A stretch of 58,021 bases of DNA from Diplocarpon mali (lineage: Eukaryota > Ascomycota > Leotiomycetes > Helotiales > Drepanopezizaceae): contig JAENRP010000285.1 in the NCBI GenBank assembly GCA_024741835.1, positions 1-58,021 on the forward strand, in the 5' to 3' direction. The position numbers were made by a program, and so were the translations under genes. Each line of letters begins with the position of its first letter. The first letter of the stretch is position 1. This document shows, one piece after another, positions 21,642 to 31,542 of the stretch. The notes beneath the pieces were generated by a model. The model was not told the DNA's origin. It searched no databases and worked only from the letters and a program-made list of their open reading frames with translations.

Positions 21642-22669
21642 ATGGAGACGGTCACCAGCATCGCCTCGGCCGCCTCGCGCGCCATCTGGGGCGATGGCAG
21701 CCCCGAGGACAAACCAGCGACGACGACGACGACGACCCCCACCACCACCACCACGACGCCCGCGAACGAGACGGCCGGCACGGAGCCGGTGGCTGGCGAG
21801 GTGGGCGACGTGGAGAAGGGCGAGCCGTACGACAAGGGAAACGCTGGTAGTGAGTGTGCTCTCCCCCCATGCCCGTACAGAGTGTGTGTACTGACGACGT
21901 GCGAGAGAGATGACGTGACCTCTTCGTCGAGCGCAGAGTCGGGCTCGGAGAGAAGCTGATGATTGGCGATAGAAGACGCAACGGCCGGCACAGCATTCAC
22001 TCTCCCCTCCCACCCAAGAACAACCGACTCCACCACCCTCTCCTCCCTCCCCTCCCCCCCCAGCGCCGACGAGGGGCTGGTCCTGAAATCTGCAGACCCT
22101 ACCGTCCCACCCACCTCGGCACCAACCAGCAGCACATCCATCGCCACCCTCACGCCTGCCTCCATCACTGCAGCCGAAGCTGCCGGTGTTCCGACCAAGC
22201 TCCCCGAGGCGGGTGAGAGCAAGGAGATCGGGGAGACGAAGACTGCCGCCGCGGAGGCCGTGAGTGGGCCTGGTCCTCAGAGTCTCGGAAACAGTGCGGT
22301 AGTGATTGGGGGCGCGATTGCCCCGCCAAAGGAGAGTCTGGGAACTGCGACTATCGTCAAGAGCGATGGGAGGAAGGCCGACGGCGGTGATTTCGATGCG
22401 GAGAACGCTGGGGCTGGCAAGGAGGCTGATCGTGAGTGGTTCTTTCTTCCTCTGTCTGGTAGCGGCGTTCATGGATGGCGGCTGATGAGAGACAAGGTCA
22501 TTCGGAGACCAAGGGCACCAGCTATGACGCTGCGACCGCGGCCAGAGCCGTCGAGTTGGCACCAACGAAGAGCACCGATGACGACGACTCGCCGCAAGAG
22601 AAGAAGAAGCTATCCGAGAAGCTCGGCATTGACAAGCTGAAGGCGAAGCTGCACATCCACAAGGAGTAG
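21642..22669 (+). CDS. Hypothetical low-complexity protein with conserved-looking ends
   Basis: Proposed exons 21642-21849, 21973-22431 and 22497-22669 (introns 123 and 65 nt; donors GTGAGT, acceptors GATAG and ACAAG) give 279 aa. The N-terminus METVTSIASAASRAIWGDG can form an amphipathic helix. It is followed by poly-Thr (DKPATTTTTTPTTTTTT), an EPVAGEVGDVEKGEPYDKGN segment, a long Ser/Thr/Ala/Pro-rich middle and a charged C-terminus (DDDDSPQEKKKLSEKLGIDK, ending KLKAKLHIHKE). Most of the chain is predicted disordered; no transmembrane segment or signal peptide. Short helix-plus-EPYD-like proteins of this kind are known to me only as uncharacterised fungal proteins. The exact splice sites are less certain than the terminal exons, and the donor of intron 1 could lie 3 nt upstream. 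Confidence 0.6.
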
Positions 22670-23399
22670 ATTGGGGGGAGTCGGGCTGGGTTGCGGGCTG
22701 AGTACCGAGCATGGTTTTGCTTCACGACGATACCGTCCGATGGGCCTCTTTCTTGCCCTCTCTTGCTTTGAGATGGTTTGATTATAATTGATTCCTGATG
22801 ACCAATCCCACGTTTGACGATGTTCTCTGACGTTTGTGTTGTGAAGTGAGAAATCACGATGGCTGGGGTAAAGTTATGTAACCCGTGACTTGATGCCTAC
22901 GGGCTATGTTCGCGAGACTATGATGTGTTGTTGGTCCGAATGCTGATCTTAGAGTATCCAAGGATAAGTTGTGAGCGGATAGGCCGCAAATGTACATAGC
23001 GTCCGAGGAAGTGGGGATGAGATCCAGTGAAAGGAGGTCTTGGGATGGCGGAGGGATGGGAGAAGCATGCTTTTTTTTTCTACGGTTGCCAGGTTGCCAG
23101 GTTGGCATCGTACACTTTCACAGTCAAGTGGTGGTGTCTTTTTTTTGTTTTTTTTTTCCTTTTCTTTTCTCTCTTCTCTTCTTCTTCTTCTTCTTCTTCT
23201 TATCTTGGGTGAGGGCAGGGGACAAGTCAGGGGAAGGTGCTCGCTTATTTCTCTTGGTTAGGCGAGTGGGCTTGTTTGTTTCCCACGCGCTCTGGCGCGA
23301 CTCCCTTCGGATCCGACTCGGGGTTTGGGAGGAGACAAGCCTCCCGGTATTCGTCTCTCTCACGCTCCCCGTGCAAAGCTGCTGTCGACGACTCGGCTT
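22670..23399. other. Convergent 3' spacer with pyrimidine tract
   Basis: Lies between two genes transcribed toward each other. Contains a T- and CTT-rich tract at about 23138-23203 (poly-T, TTTTCTTTTCTCTC, then (CTT)6-7). It probably holds the poly(A) sites of both genes. No gene is seen. Confidence 0.6.
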
Positions 23400-24387
23400 T
23401 CAAGCCCTGCCGCAGCTCCCGGCCATCCTCATCAGCTTCTCGACCTCGGCCTGGAAGAGATCGATGCTGTCCTCCACCAACTTCGTCAGCGGCGTGAACT
23501 CCGTCCGCGCCTGCATCATCTCGCTCCACGGCTCCACCAGCTGCGCGTTCACATTGATCTTCGAGATGCCTCTCTTGATGCAGTCCTGGTACAGATCTTC
23601 GGTGAAGCTGCCACTCCCGTGGAGGACCAGCCTCCCCCTCCCCCTCGTCGCCTGCTGCACCGCCTCCAGCTGCGCGAACTGCAGGTGCGCGCGAGGCCCG
23701 TGGCGGCTGTACGCGCCGTGCACGTTGCCAAACGCCGGCGCCAGGTAGTCGATGCCCGTGTCGAGGAACTCCCGCGCCTGCGCCGGCGTCGTCAGGATCC
23801 CCTCCAGCGCCGCCGTGTCCCTCACGCCGTCCTCGCCGCCCTCGATGCGCCCCGGCTCGGCCTCGGTCGCGATGCCCCGCTCGTGGCAGTGCGCCGTCAG
23901 CTCCCTCGTCAGGCGCAGGTTCTCCTCCTTGTCGTGGTGCGACATGTCGACCATGATCGAGTCGAAGGGCAGCGTCGCCGCGTACCGCACCAGCTCGGCG
24001 TCCTGGCAGTGGTCCAGGTGCAGCGCGACCGGCACCCTGGCCGAGCGGCACGCGTCGGCGGCCATGTTGACCAGGAGGGAGCCGAATCGCTGCATGGCCC
24101 AGGGGAAGAGGAGGACCATGGCGGGCGAGGAGGTGGCCTCCGCCGCGCGGCACGTGGCGACGATCTCCTCGAAGTTATACTGGGCACGCCGTCAGAGTCT
24201 GGAGCGGAGTGGATGGGGACGGATGCGACCGATTCACGATATCGATATCGGCCTTCGAGGATGGAGGGGATGAAGGGGGGGGGGGTTCACTCACGCAGCA
24301 GACTGCTATGACGCCGTAGCCGCCTTTCTCGGCTGCGTCCAGGATGGCGGAGCTCTTGTTGTCGGCGAGTGACTTTGGGGCAGCCAT
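23400..24387 (-). CDS. Class II fructose/tagatose-bisphosphate aldolase family protein
   Basis: Zinc-dependent aldolase cleaving a ketose bisphosphate to dihydroxyacetone phosphate and an aldehyde; cytosolic. Exons (complement) 24295-24387 and 23400-24179 with a 115-nt intron (donor GTGAGT, acceptor CCCAG, phase 0) give 290 aa, like the shorter GatY/KbaY-type group rather than the roughly 360-aa glycolytic yeast FBA. The N-terminus MAAPKSLADNKSS is followed by GYGVIAVCC-YNFEEIVATCRAAE across the splice. LHLDHCQD (about 84-91) supplies the catalytic Asp and zinc-binding His. SRHGPRAHLQF and the phosphate-binding VLHGSGSF follow, with ISKINVNAQLVEPW near the C-terminus. Such fungal paralogues act in alternative sugar breakdown; the substrate cannot be set here. 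This is the last gene before the AT-rich compartment, only 577 bp from it. Confidence 0.87.
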
Positions 24388-24964
24388 GCTTGGGGATTCT
24401 CTGCAATCCGCTTTCTTCTTTGTAGGTTGCGTGTCGCGGAAGAATCGATCTGGGGATGCGTGTCAGCAGGGGGGGAGCAGGTGGGAAATATGCTCTCGCT
24501 GGATGGCTAGAGAAAGCAGCAAAGAGCTGGGACTGATAGAGGGATGGAAGATGGCTATTATAGAGCAGGTCACAGAGGGGGAGGGAATTCTTCTTCTTCC
24601 CCTTCTTCAAACTGGGGAAGATGTCCGGCCACACCCCCCGCTTTGGTGTCGGCGACAGGTACTGATCCGTCGAGACGCGCAGGCGACGGCGACGTGATGC
24701 GGCAAGTTTGGAAGAGTGGAAGTGGGATGGATCCCGTGATGTGTGTGTGTATAAATAGATATAGATAGATAGACATCTATATCTTTATCAAGGGAGAGTA
24801 CTAATCATACCTGCGTAACTTTGGGATGATCTCAGATTCGACTGTCCTGGCCGTAGGTGGTGAAGACGACAATTCACCTGACCTGTTCTGCGGCAATTGA
24901 CTGCAATCAACCGCGACACTCCCACTGTCAAGGATGCTTCTGGCCGTGCGGGACTTGCGGCTTA
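24388..24964. other. Aldolase upstream region ending at the AT-rich boundary
   Basis: Contains CTTCTTCCCC-type pyrimidine runs (24587-24610) and a GTGTGTGTATAAATAGATAGATAGAT microsatellite (about 24739-24785, written here as GT and GATA units). No gene. Base composition falls sharply just after 24964. Confidence 0.55.
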
Positions 24965-26211
24965 TATAGCAGGGCTGGTAGAGTTTAAATTGCTTAGCCG
25001 AAAAATGCGTTTTTCGCATTTACGCGATTTGTATTCTTTCTTCTTTAATATTATGATATGGCTATTCTACGACGTCCTTTTGCTTCGATGGATTTTGATT
25101 TATCAATCAAGAAGGAGTTATCTTTATATTAGGGAGCTCTTATCATAGGCGCTGCTAATAGAGGATTAAAGCTAGCTTATATTATACACTTTTATAATAT
25201 ATACAAACCGACTATTATAACTACTTTATACTATATTAAATGTTATTAGAAAGACTTTGGTAGATCCTATTCTTACTATTTGATATGTCATTTAAATTAC
25301 AACGAGCTTAACTGATATTGTAACGATAGCACTCCAGAGTTGCTCTTCGGACTCTATATGATCAACAAACATAGGATGATCCTAGGAATACGGGGAACGA
25401 GCGTTCTAAGAGTAATCTGCGTACCAATACTTAGTTATACCTCCATATAGCGACTTCCTTAATAAGTTATAGCCATTTTCTATATACTAACCAGTCATGT
25501 GACGGCGGAAGCAAAGCATAGGTCGATAAAGTCGATAAGATCAATGCTACTAAATCTAAGAGAATTCAAAGCTAAAGAGTAATTATAAGGCAAAAGACCT
25601 TCCTACTTATGCGTCCATAATATAAGATTCACGTAGATCGGTCCCTACTAACAACTCGCGTTCTATCTATTGAAGGAAAGGTATTGCCAAGAGGCGGCAT
25701 GCTTCCTACGTCAGTCTATTCTGGCCCTAACCGTATCGCAGCCGTGCTATGCTAAGTGATACTGTTTTCTTTTAAATATATTAAATGATACAACTTGAAG
25801 ATCATAGGTCTAATTCATATTTAACCTCTTTATAAGTCAATTTTAGATATTTGCGTATGTAATATATTAATTAATTTACATTATACTTTAAAAAGCGTTT
25901 TAAACAACTAGAGGAGATTTGATAAAGCTTTTATAATATTATGTAATATAGCGCAGAGTAGTTTTGAAAGTCGATTTCGATATATTATAAACTTATGCAA
26001 TTTAAGTTGGTTTTAATCCTCTAATAGCAGCGCCCTTGAAAAGAACTCTTTTATATAGTAATACATTCTTAACTAGTGAATTGCAATTCATAAAAGAAAA
26101 AGGACGTTGTAGAAAAGCTATATCATAATAGTAAGAAAAGAATATAGACGCGTAGATGCGAAAACCGCGGATTTCAGCTAAGCGATTCAAACTTTACCAA
26201 CTCTACTGTGA
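24965..26211. mobile_element. RIP-mutated element with about 230-bp terminal inverted repeats
   Basis: The left 230 bp (from TATAGCAGGGCTGGTA) reappears inverted at the right end (about 25985-26211), with differences that are mostly C/T or G/A. Shared blocks include CGCTGCTA-T/A-TAGAGGATTAAA, TATTATGATATRGCT and ACGTCCTTTT. The roughly 780-bp interior has no readable transposase and may carry a fragment of another repeat (the TGTAACGATAGCAC block at 25319). Size and long TIRs suggest a non-autonomous DNA transposon. A clear target-site duplication was not found. Confidence 0.7.
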
Positions 26212-26218
26212 TTAGAGA

Positions 26219-26464
26219 GACTCTCTAAAGGAGAGCTCCCCAACTTCTTCGTTTTCTTCGTATCACACCTATAGAACACGCCTTTGCACCCACTTCTTGC
26301 TCCTATACTTGATCCCGCAACGAGGTGCTTCTGTTTTATTACAATCACAGAACCGCCTATACTGTGGGATCAAGTATGGGAGCAAGGAGTGGGTGCAAAG
26401 GCGTGTTCTATAGGTGTGATACGAAGAAAACGAAGAAGTTGGGGAGCCCTTTGCAAAGAGAGCC
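26219..26464. mobile_element. Foldback (hairpin) MITE with 82-bp arms
   Basis: Arms 26235-26316 and 26366-26447 are reverse complements with only two mismatches (both C/T type) around a 49-nt loop; the outer flanks CTCTCTAAAGG and CCTTTGCAAAGAGAG continue the symmetry loosely. The high arm identity in otherwise RIP-damaged surroundings suggests recent origin or mutual correction. A mutated single arm recurs at about 51209-51300. Confidence 0.85.
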
Positions 26465-26989
26465 TCCCTACTTAAATACATAAGCCAGAGGCCCGACAGC
26501 CCGTTCCTGTGGTATTATGTAAGAATATCCTAATATACCATGTCAGGGTGGAATCGGTGTATCCCTACGTCGAATAAATCAAAAGCCTAAAATGCCATAA
26601 CTCTAAGATGTCAAAAGTGCAACTCCAAGGTGCCAAGTGCAACTCCGAAGTGCTATCGTTACAGTATTGTTACAGATAGAAACTAATTGAAAAGCAAAGG
26701 AACTTCTCGAAAAAGCACTTTAAGAAGCTCAAGAAGCTACACTAAATAAGATATTTTAATTAAAAGTAAGTAGTATACCAAAGCTGGTAAAAGCAGTATT
26801 AAAAGCAAATATATGGCATGTAAAATACTTAGAGACATACTATTTAATGGTAAGATAGAGATACTTATGGTAAACGTTTTAATTTAAAAATTAAAAGAGA
26901 TAATAGAGTAGTTATCTTTCAATTCATCTTTATATATAGGGTATCTACTTTAAAAATTAGGGCGATATAAACTCTATCTATAGTACTGT
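26465..26989. other. AT-rich relic with LTR-like fragment
   Basis: Contains short direct repeats of AAGTGCAACTCCRAG (26615-26655). The block at about 26633-26662 read on the minus strand (TGTAACGATAGCACTTCGG, then GAGTTGC) matches 25319-25345 on the plus strand, suggesting fragments of one LTR in opposite orientation. The remainder is AT-rich without readable protein. Confidence 0.5.
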
Positions 26990-27540
26990 ATCTGGCTCAG
27001 AAGATGTAGCGTAGCCCCTTCAGCCCGCTGTCGGGACCTCGGTGGCGGCCGTACCTTATCTCCTGACCCATCTACTGGCCAGCGTCTCTACATTCGCTCA
27101 CAGACAATCCGCAGCCTCTCCGTCTGCACCTAGGATCAACGATATCACTAAGCCTGCGCCTGGGCTGCGTAGAAGTGACGTGCCATCGCTCGCTTGACTC
27201 CCAAGTCCGCTATGTTCGCTAGGATACATCTCTCCAAGAAACCTCCTACGGATAGGCGCGGAGCATCGCAGACGAGCATCCGTTTGGCCGGGACCCGCGC
27301 GTCGCTGGACAGAGTGAGGATAATACGTTGACGGCCGTGCTGGCCAGGACCGCGACTTCGCCAACTGGCTTTGTTATTGTTGACGGGCTAGGGTAGGCGA
27401 AGCGAGAGGGGGGACGTCAGAAGGCAGCATCACCGGCCGTGATTCCAAGGATAGCTCAAGAGAAAGGGGAGAGAGAACCAGCGTGCGTTGCCCAGTATAT
27501 GCGGCCCCTTACTTGGGGGTGTGGGGTAGCAGTTGTATGA
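26990..27540. other. Un-RIPped GC island
   Basis: 550 bp of balanced to GC-rich sequence with normal CpA/TpG use, ending exactly at the Copia A insertion. The 88-codon minus-strand frame (27098-27364) has no recognisable domain. It is probably original low-copy DNA, once contiguous with 41156-41860. Confidence 0.6.
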
Positions 27541-27545
27541 TTTTT

Positions 27546-27742
27546 TGTCGTGCAGAATAGGCGGAGTCTCCACTTATTCTAAAGACCCTCTACGTGACTT
27601 TGCTTAGTCATAGACTTTCACTTTTCTTTCCGAAGTCTCCTTACTATATATATATTAGATAATAATATAATCAATTATCTTTTCCTACTTTTATAAGCTT
27701 TTTAAGCGACCTAATAAAGGCCCTTTAGCCGACTGCACTATA
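27546..27742 (+). repeat. Copia A 5' LTR
   Basis: Starts TGTCGTGCAGAATAGG and ends CACTATA (originally ending in CA). Aligns over its full 197 bp with the 3' LTR; the differences are C/T and G/A in both directions, as RIP leaves them. The primer-site-like GTTATAAGTC begins at 27743. Confidence 0.9.
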
Positions 27743-27803
27743 GTTATAAGTCTTATAAGTACTTTAATATGCTTTCTCTTTGTATGCAACCGGCTAAAGG
27801 GCC
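27719..27803. repeat. Inverted repeat enclosing the Copia A primer site
   Basis: GGCCCTTTAGCCG (27719-27731, LTR end) is the exact reverse complement of CGGCTAAAGGGCC (27791-27803); the pairing extends to about 22 bp with mismatches. The loop contains the LTR/internal junction and the primer-site-like sequence. Confidence 0.75.
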
Positions 27804-29347
27804 CTTTGAGCTCTTAACCGACTTTTCGAGTATTTATAACAATTCAAAGGACCTTTATTTTCAATTAATAAATCTCTATTTTCCAATCGAACCTTATTTG
27901 CAAACTCTATTTATATACTTAACCTTTTTCATTAGACTCTATTTAATATATCTAACTCTTTAAGCATCTCTAAGCCTTGCTTTAATACCTCTGCCTTTTA
28001 AGTGAAGTAGTTTAGTAAATATATATTCTTCGCTAAGCTCTATAATATTACTATTTTTGCCGATCTAAGACTCTTATTTAAATCAATTATAAAGATTGAG
28101 CCTTAAGCTCCTTTTATATAGGAGCTTAAGGAATTAGAAATGGCTAACCTTTGTATAGTATACGCAAGGTTGTATAAAGAGTATATAGCGACTTTATCTA
28201 AATAGATTTACGCCTGCTTTCCCTTAGGAGATCTATTAAAAGCTCCTCCTCTATAGGCGTTTTATAAGGATATTAAAGATAAATATAAAATCCTAATAAA
28301 GGAGTACTATATGCGTAAAGAGACTTAGAAGACCTAACGCAAATACTATAAGCTACTATTAGAATAGGTCTCTAAGACTATCGATAGAACGCTTTTAGCT
28401 TCTGCGATAGCTTAAGTATAAATCCAAGCTAAGAAGCTCTCCTCCTTAATACTTAATAGAGATACTCCTATAAGTGGAACTACTACTAATAACCCGCATA
28501 CTAATTTAGTAAATTAGTAACTCTTACTCTAAGGCCTAGTATCTATTTTAAAGCGTGATATTACGCCTTCTAATGAGGCTATTCAATCTTAGACGAGGCT
28601 CTAATACCGCAATATACTATACTAAGGCAAGACTAGGAGAACTAACACTTAGCAATAGATCTAAGAGTAGTAGGAGGCGTACCGCCTAGTAGAATAACAT
28701 AGTCTTCTTAAGATTAAAGGGAGACTAAGAGTAATTGACTTTTTAGACTTAATTATAGTAAAGATTAATTTAAGTTAAGCGACCTACTTAAAGGAGGAAA
28801 TAATTACTAATAAGCAGATAGGAACCTTATATAAGTACGACCTAATGCAGCTAAACTGCGCCTTAGCAGGCATTAAATCCAATAGAGTAATTGATAATAA
28901 AGGGCTAGCAGTTTTTACTACTTAAGAGTCTTTCTTAAATGCTAAAACCCCTTCGCAGGCTTTAGCGAGCAGCTCCCGAAATCGCTCTATAAGCTTTAAA
29001 AGGGAGATCAGGCCTAAGTGCCCTTATAAAGGCTTTAAAAATCACTATTAGAAGCCTTAGGACTATTGGAAACTATTATATACTATAGATAGGCATAAGG
29101 AAAATATAAAGGTTCTCCCCTTATAAGAGGAGGTCTTACGAATACAAAAGGCGTTAAATGTAAGAGACTAATTTAAAGGTCTTTAAGTATAGCTTAAGGA
29201 GAATAATATTATAGTAATAGCGATTGACAAATTTAAGGGAAAGGCTTTAGTCTTTAAGGAGGATAGTTTAAGTAAAAGGGAGAACTTACCAGTCTTTATA
29301 ATAATAGATCCCTTTGCCTTTAATACTTTTGAAGAATTATTTAATAT

Positions 29348-29580
29348 TGTTGCAGGAATGCCCGTCATATATTTATCATATGATCTATCATATAACACAT
29401 CATATATATGATATGTCATATGACTTGCCATATGACTTAGTAGCAGCCTTTGTTAAATAGCTTATAGTTAAAGAGCTCTTATGAATCAAGACACTCAACA
29501 TCGTCGTTTGCACTTCATACTTCTTCGTGCCCTCTTCTAGTTTACTATCAAGTTCACTATCAGAGAACCTCCTTGCTATA
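29348..29580 (+). repeat. Copia B 5' LTR
   Basis: Begins TGTTGCAGGAATGCCC and ends TTGCTATA. Contains a dense CATATGATA palindromic stretch (29367-29435). Full-length match to 35155-35387. Confidence 0.92.
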
Positions 29581-30084
29581 GGTTATAAGCCCCGTATGCC
29601 TATGAATAGCATTCGATACAAAATTCCATCGATCAAAGTCTCTCTTATAAATAAAAAGGCTGATCGATATTTTTAAGTTTTACTCAACTAATAATGCACA
29701 ATAGTATCATTTCAATAATAAAACAGTGGCTACTCCCCTTTCGGAGCGCTACGCAATAATCCAAGCTTATATAAGATTCGTTACCATAGCTGAATTATTA
29801 GGACTGACAGCTAAGATTACTAGCTTAATTGCTAAAAGTACTCCACTGCCTAAATTACCTATTTTTAAAGGGACTAATATATAGTACCTTAAACTCGAAT
29901 TTAATAGTTTATCTCCTTTTCTTCCTCCTTTTCCTCCTTTCGATAACTCTATATATATATATATAAATAAGATATTATTATTATCTTCGGCTGCCCTTAG
30001 CCTCCTTAAGTCTCAAAAGCTTAAAGGCGCAGAGGACTATAGCCAGTAGAAGAATAAGGTTTTAAACCTTATAAAGTCAAATGC

Positions 30085-30169
30085 TGTCGTGCATAATACC
30101 GCTCGGCCAAAATGTGAATCCACACCTTAGGGCGCGTACTAGCATATTTAGCCTATTTTCTGCATAACA
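30085..30169 (-). repeat. TRIM 3' LTR (minus orientation)
   Basis: 85 bp, plus-strand start TGTCGTGCATAATACC. Differs from the other copy by G/A near position 21 and T/C near position 81. Confidence 0.92.
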
Positions 30170-30504
30170 CACCCCCTAGGTCGCCGGAAGAACAGTTTTT
30201 CCAGCGGCCTAAGTACTAGCCCAGTCTGTGGTAGCGTAGATGTGGCGCACAGACTGCTAAGCCAGTAGAAAATAGGTGGTCGGAAGGGCCGGAAGACCGC
30301 AATTTCTCCTTCGGCCATACGTCGGAGGTCGTTTTACTCAAATCTGTCGAAACTTCTGTCAATGCAGTCGAAACCGAGTATGATCATTGCCGAGAATTTG
30401 GGAAATCGGCGACTGGTAGAACTTCGAAGCGAAAGAAACGTCGGCTAAACCTCGCGCAAGAGGAATGCGAAAAGATTTATCGCTACGCTCACGGGGCTTA
30501 TAAC

Positions 30505-30589
30505 TGTCGTGCATAATACCGCTCAGCCAAAATGTGAATCCACACCTTAGGGCGCGTACTAGCATATTTAGCCTATTTTCTGCACAACA
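30505..30589 (-). repeat. TRIM 5' LTR (minus orientation)
   Basis: 85 bp, ends TGCACAACA on the plus strand. On the minus strand it is followed immediately by the primer-binding sequence. Confidence 0.92.
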
Positions 30590-31542
30590 AATGCTTTAAC
30601 TATATATTTTTATATAAAAGCTAAAATATATGCTCTACCTAAGGTTGACTTATAGGACTATTCTATTATACTTAAGGAAAGGGACAATTGGATTAGATAA
30701 GAAGCTAAGGAATCTTAGATAAAGCTTACTATTATACTTAATTGTAAACTAGGCCTACTAGCTTATATAGAAGGCGACAAATCTGCCTTAAATATATAGG
30801 AAGCTCTTTAAAAATAGTACAAAGGATCTAGAATAGTACTTGAATATAATACTATCTAGACCTATATTACTATTAAATATAACAACTTTAATTCACTCAA
30901 AGCTTACGTCGTCGCCTTTAGGCTTTCAATTATTAAATTAGAAGCTCTCGACTCTGCCCCTCCCTTTTATTAGCACCCTATTATATTTATTGCTAGCTAT
31001 TCCAATAGATGGCCTATTTAAGTAGATCGATAATATTTTAACCTTCGCTTAGCTATAGTAGCTAGACGAAAATCAAAGATCACGCTTAAAGCTCTTATTA
31101 AAGATATTACTAATAAAGCTTAAGCCTTATAAAGTTTAAAAATAAACGGAACCGTCTTATATAGTAATAAATCGGCTAGTAAGCCGCATTCCTCTAATTA
31201 TAAGAAGTCAGAAAATAAAGGAGGTTTTAAAGACTTAAAAAAGAGCACCTCTAGGAATACTACCTCCTTCCCTATCTCTCCCTATCCTTATTATAAGCAA
31301 CCAGAGCTATACTATAAGGCAGAAGATTGCTTTGCAATTAACAAATCGAAAAAAGAGGCTTAAGAGAAGGATTTAAGGAAGAAGTACGTATTTCGCCACC
31401 TTAAAGGCAAGGATAATAAGTCCTTACTATTATTATCACTAAAAGGTAAGAAGCTTTTAAGGAAGACTTAAAAGGAAGATAAAGAGTCAGATAATGACCT
31501 CTTTAGGCATACTATGCTATTACTAACCCTAGGGCCAATTCT

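Larger units (their letters stand above)
30085..30589 (-). mobile_element. TRIM: 505-bp non-coding LTR retrotransposon in miniature
   Basis: Two 85-bp terminal direct repeats (30085-30169, 30505-30589) differing at only two positions, flanked by an exact 5-bp duplication AATGC (30080-30084, 30590-30594). On the minus strand the right LTR is followed by GTTATAAGCCCCGTGAGCG (primer site, from 30504 down), the same sequence that follows the Copia B and Copia F LTRs, and the left LTR is preceded by AGGGGGTG, a polypurine tract. The 335-bp interior has no coding frame. Composition and CpA/TpG content are normal, so it arrived after the host Copia had been mutated. It must depend on another element's proteins; its LTR start TGTTGTGCAGAAAATAGGC resembles Copia A's TGTCGTGCAGAATAGGC. 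Confidence 0.9.

Noticed and set aside
23245..24153. 302-codon minus-strand frame overlapping the aldolase
   Set aside because: Gly/Arg/Ala-rich alternate frame of the aldolase exon; GC-rich third positions keep it open.
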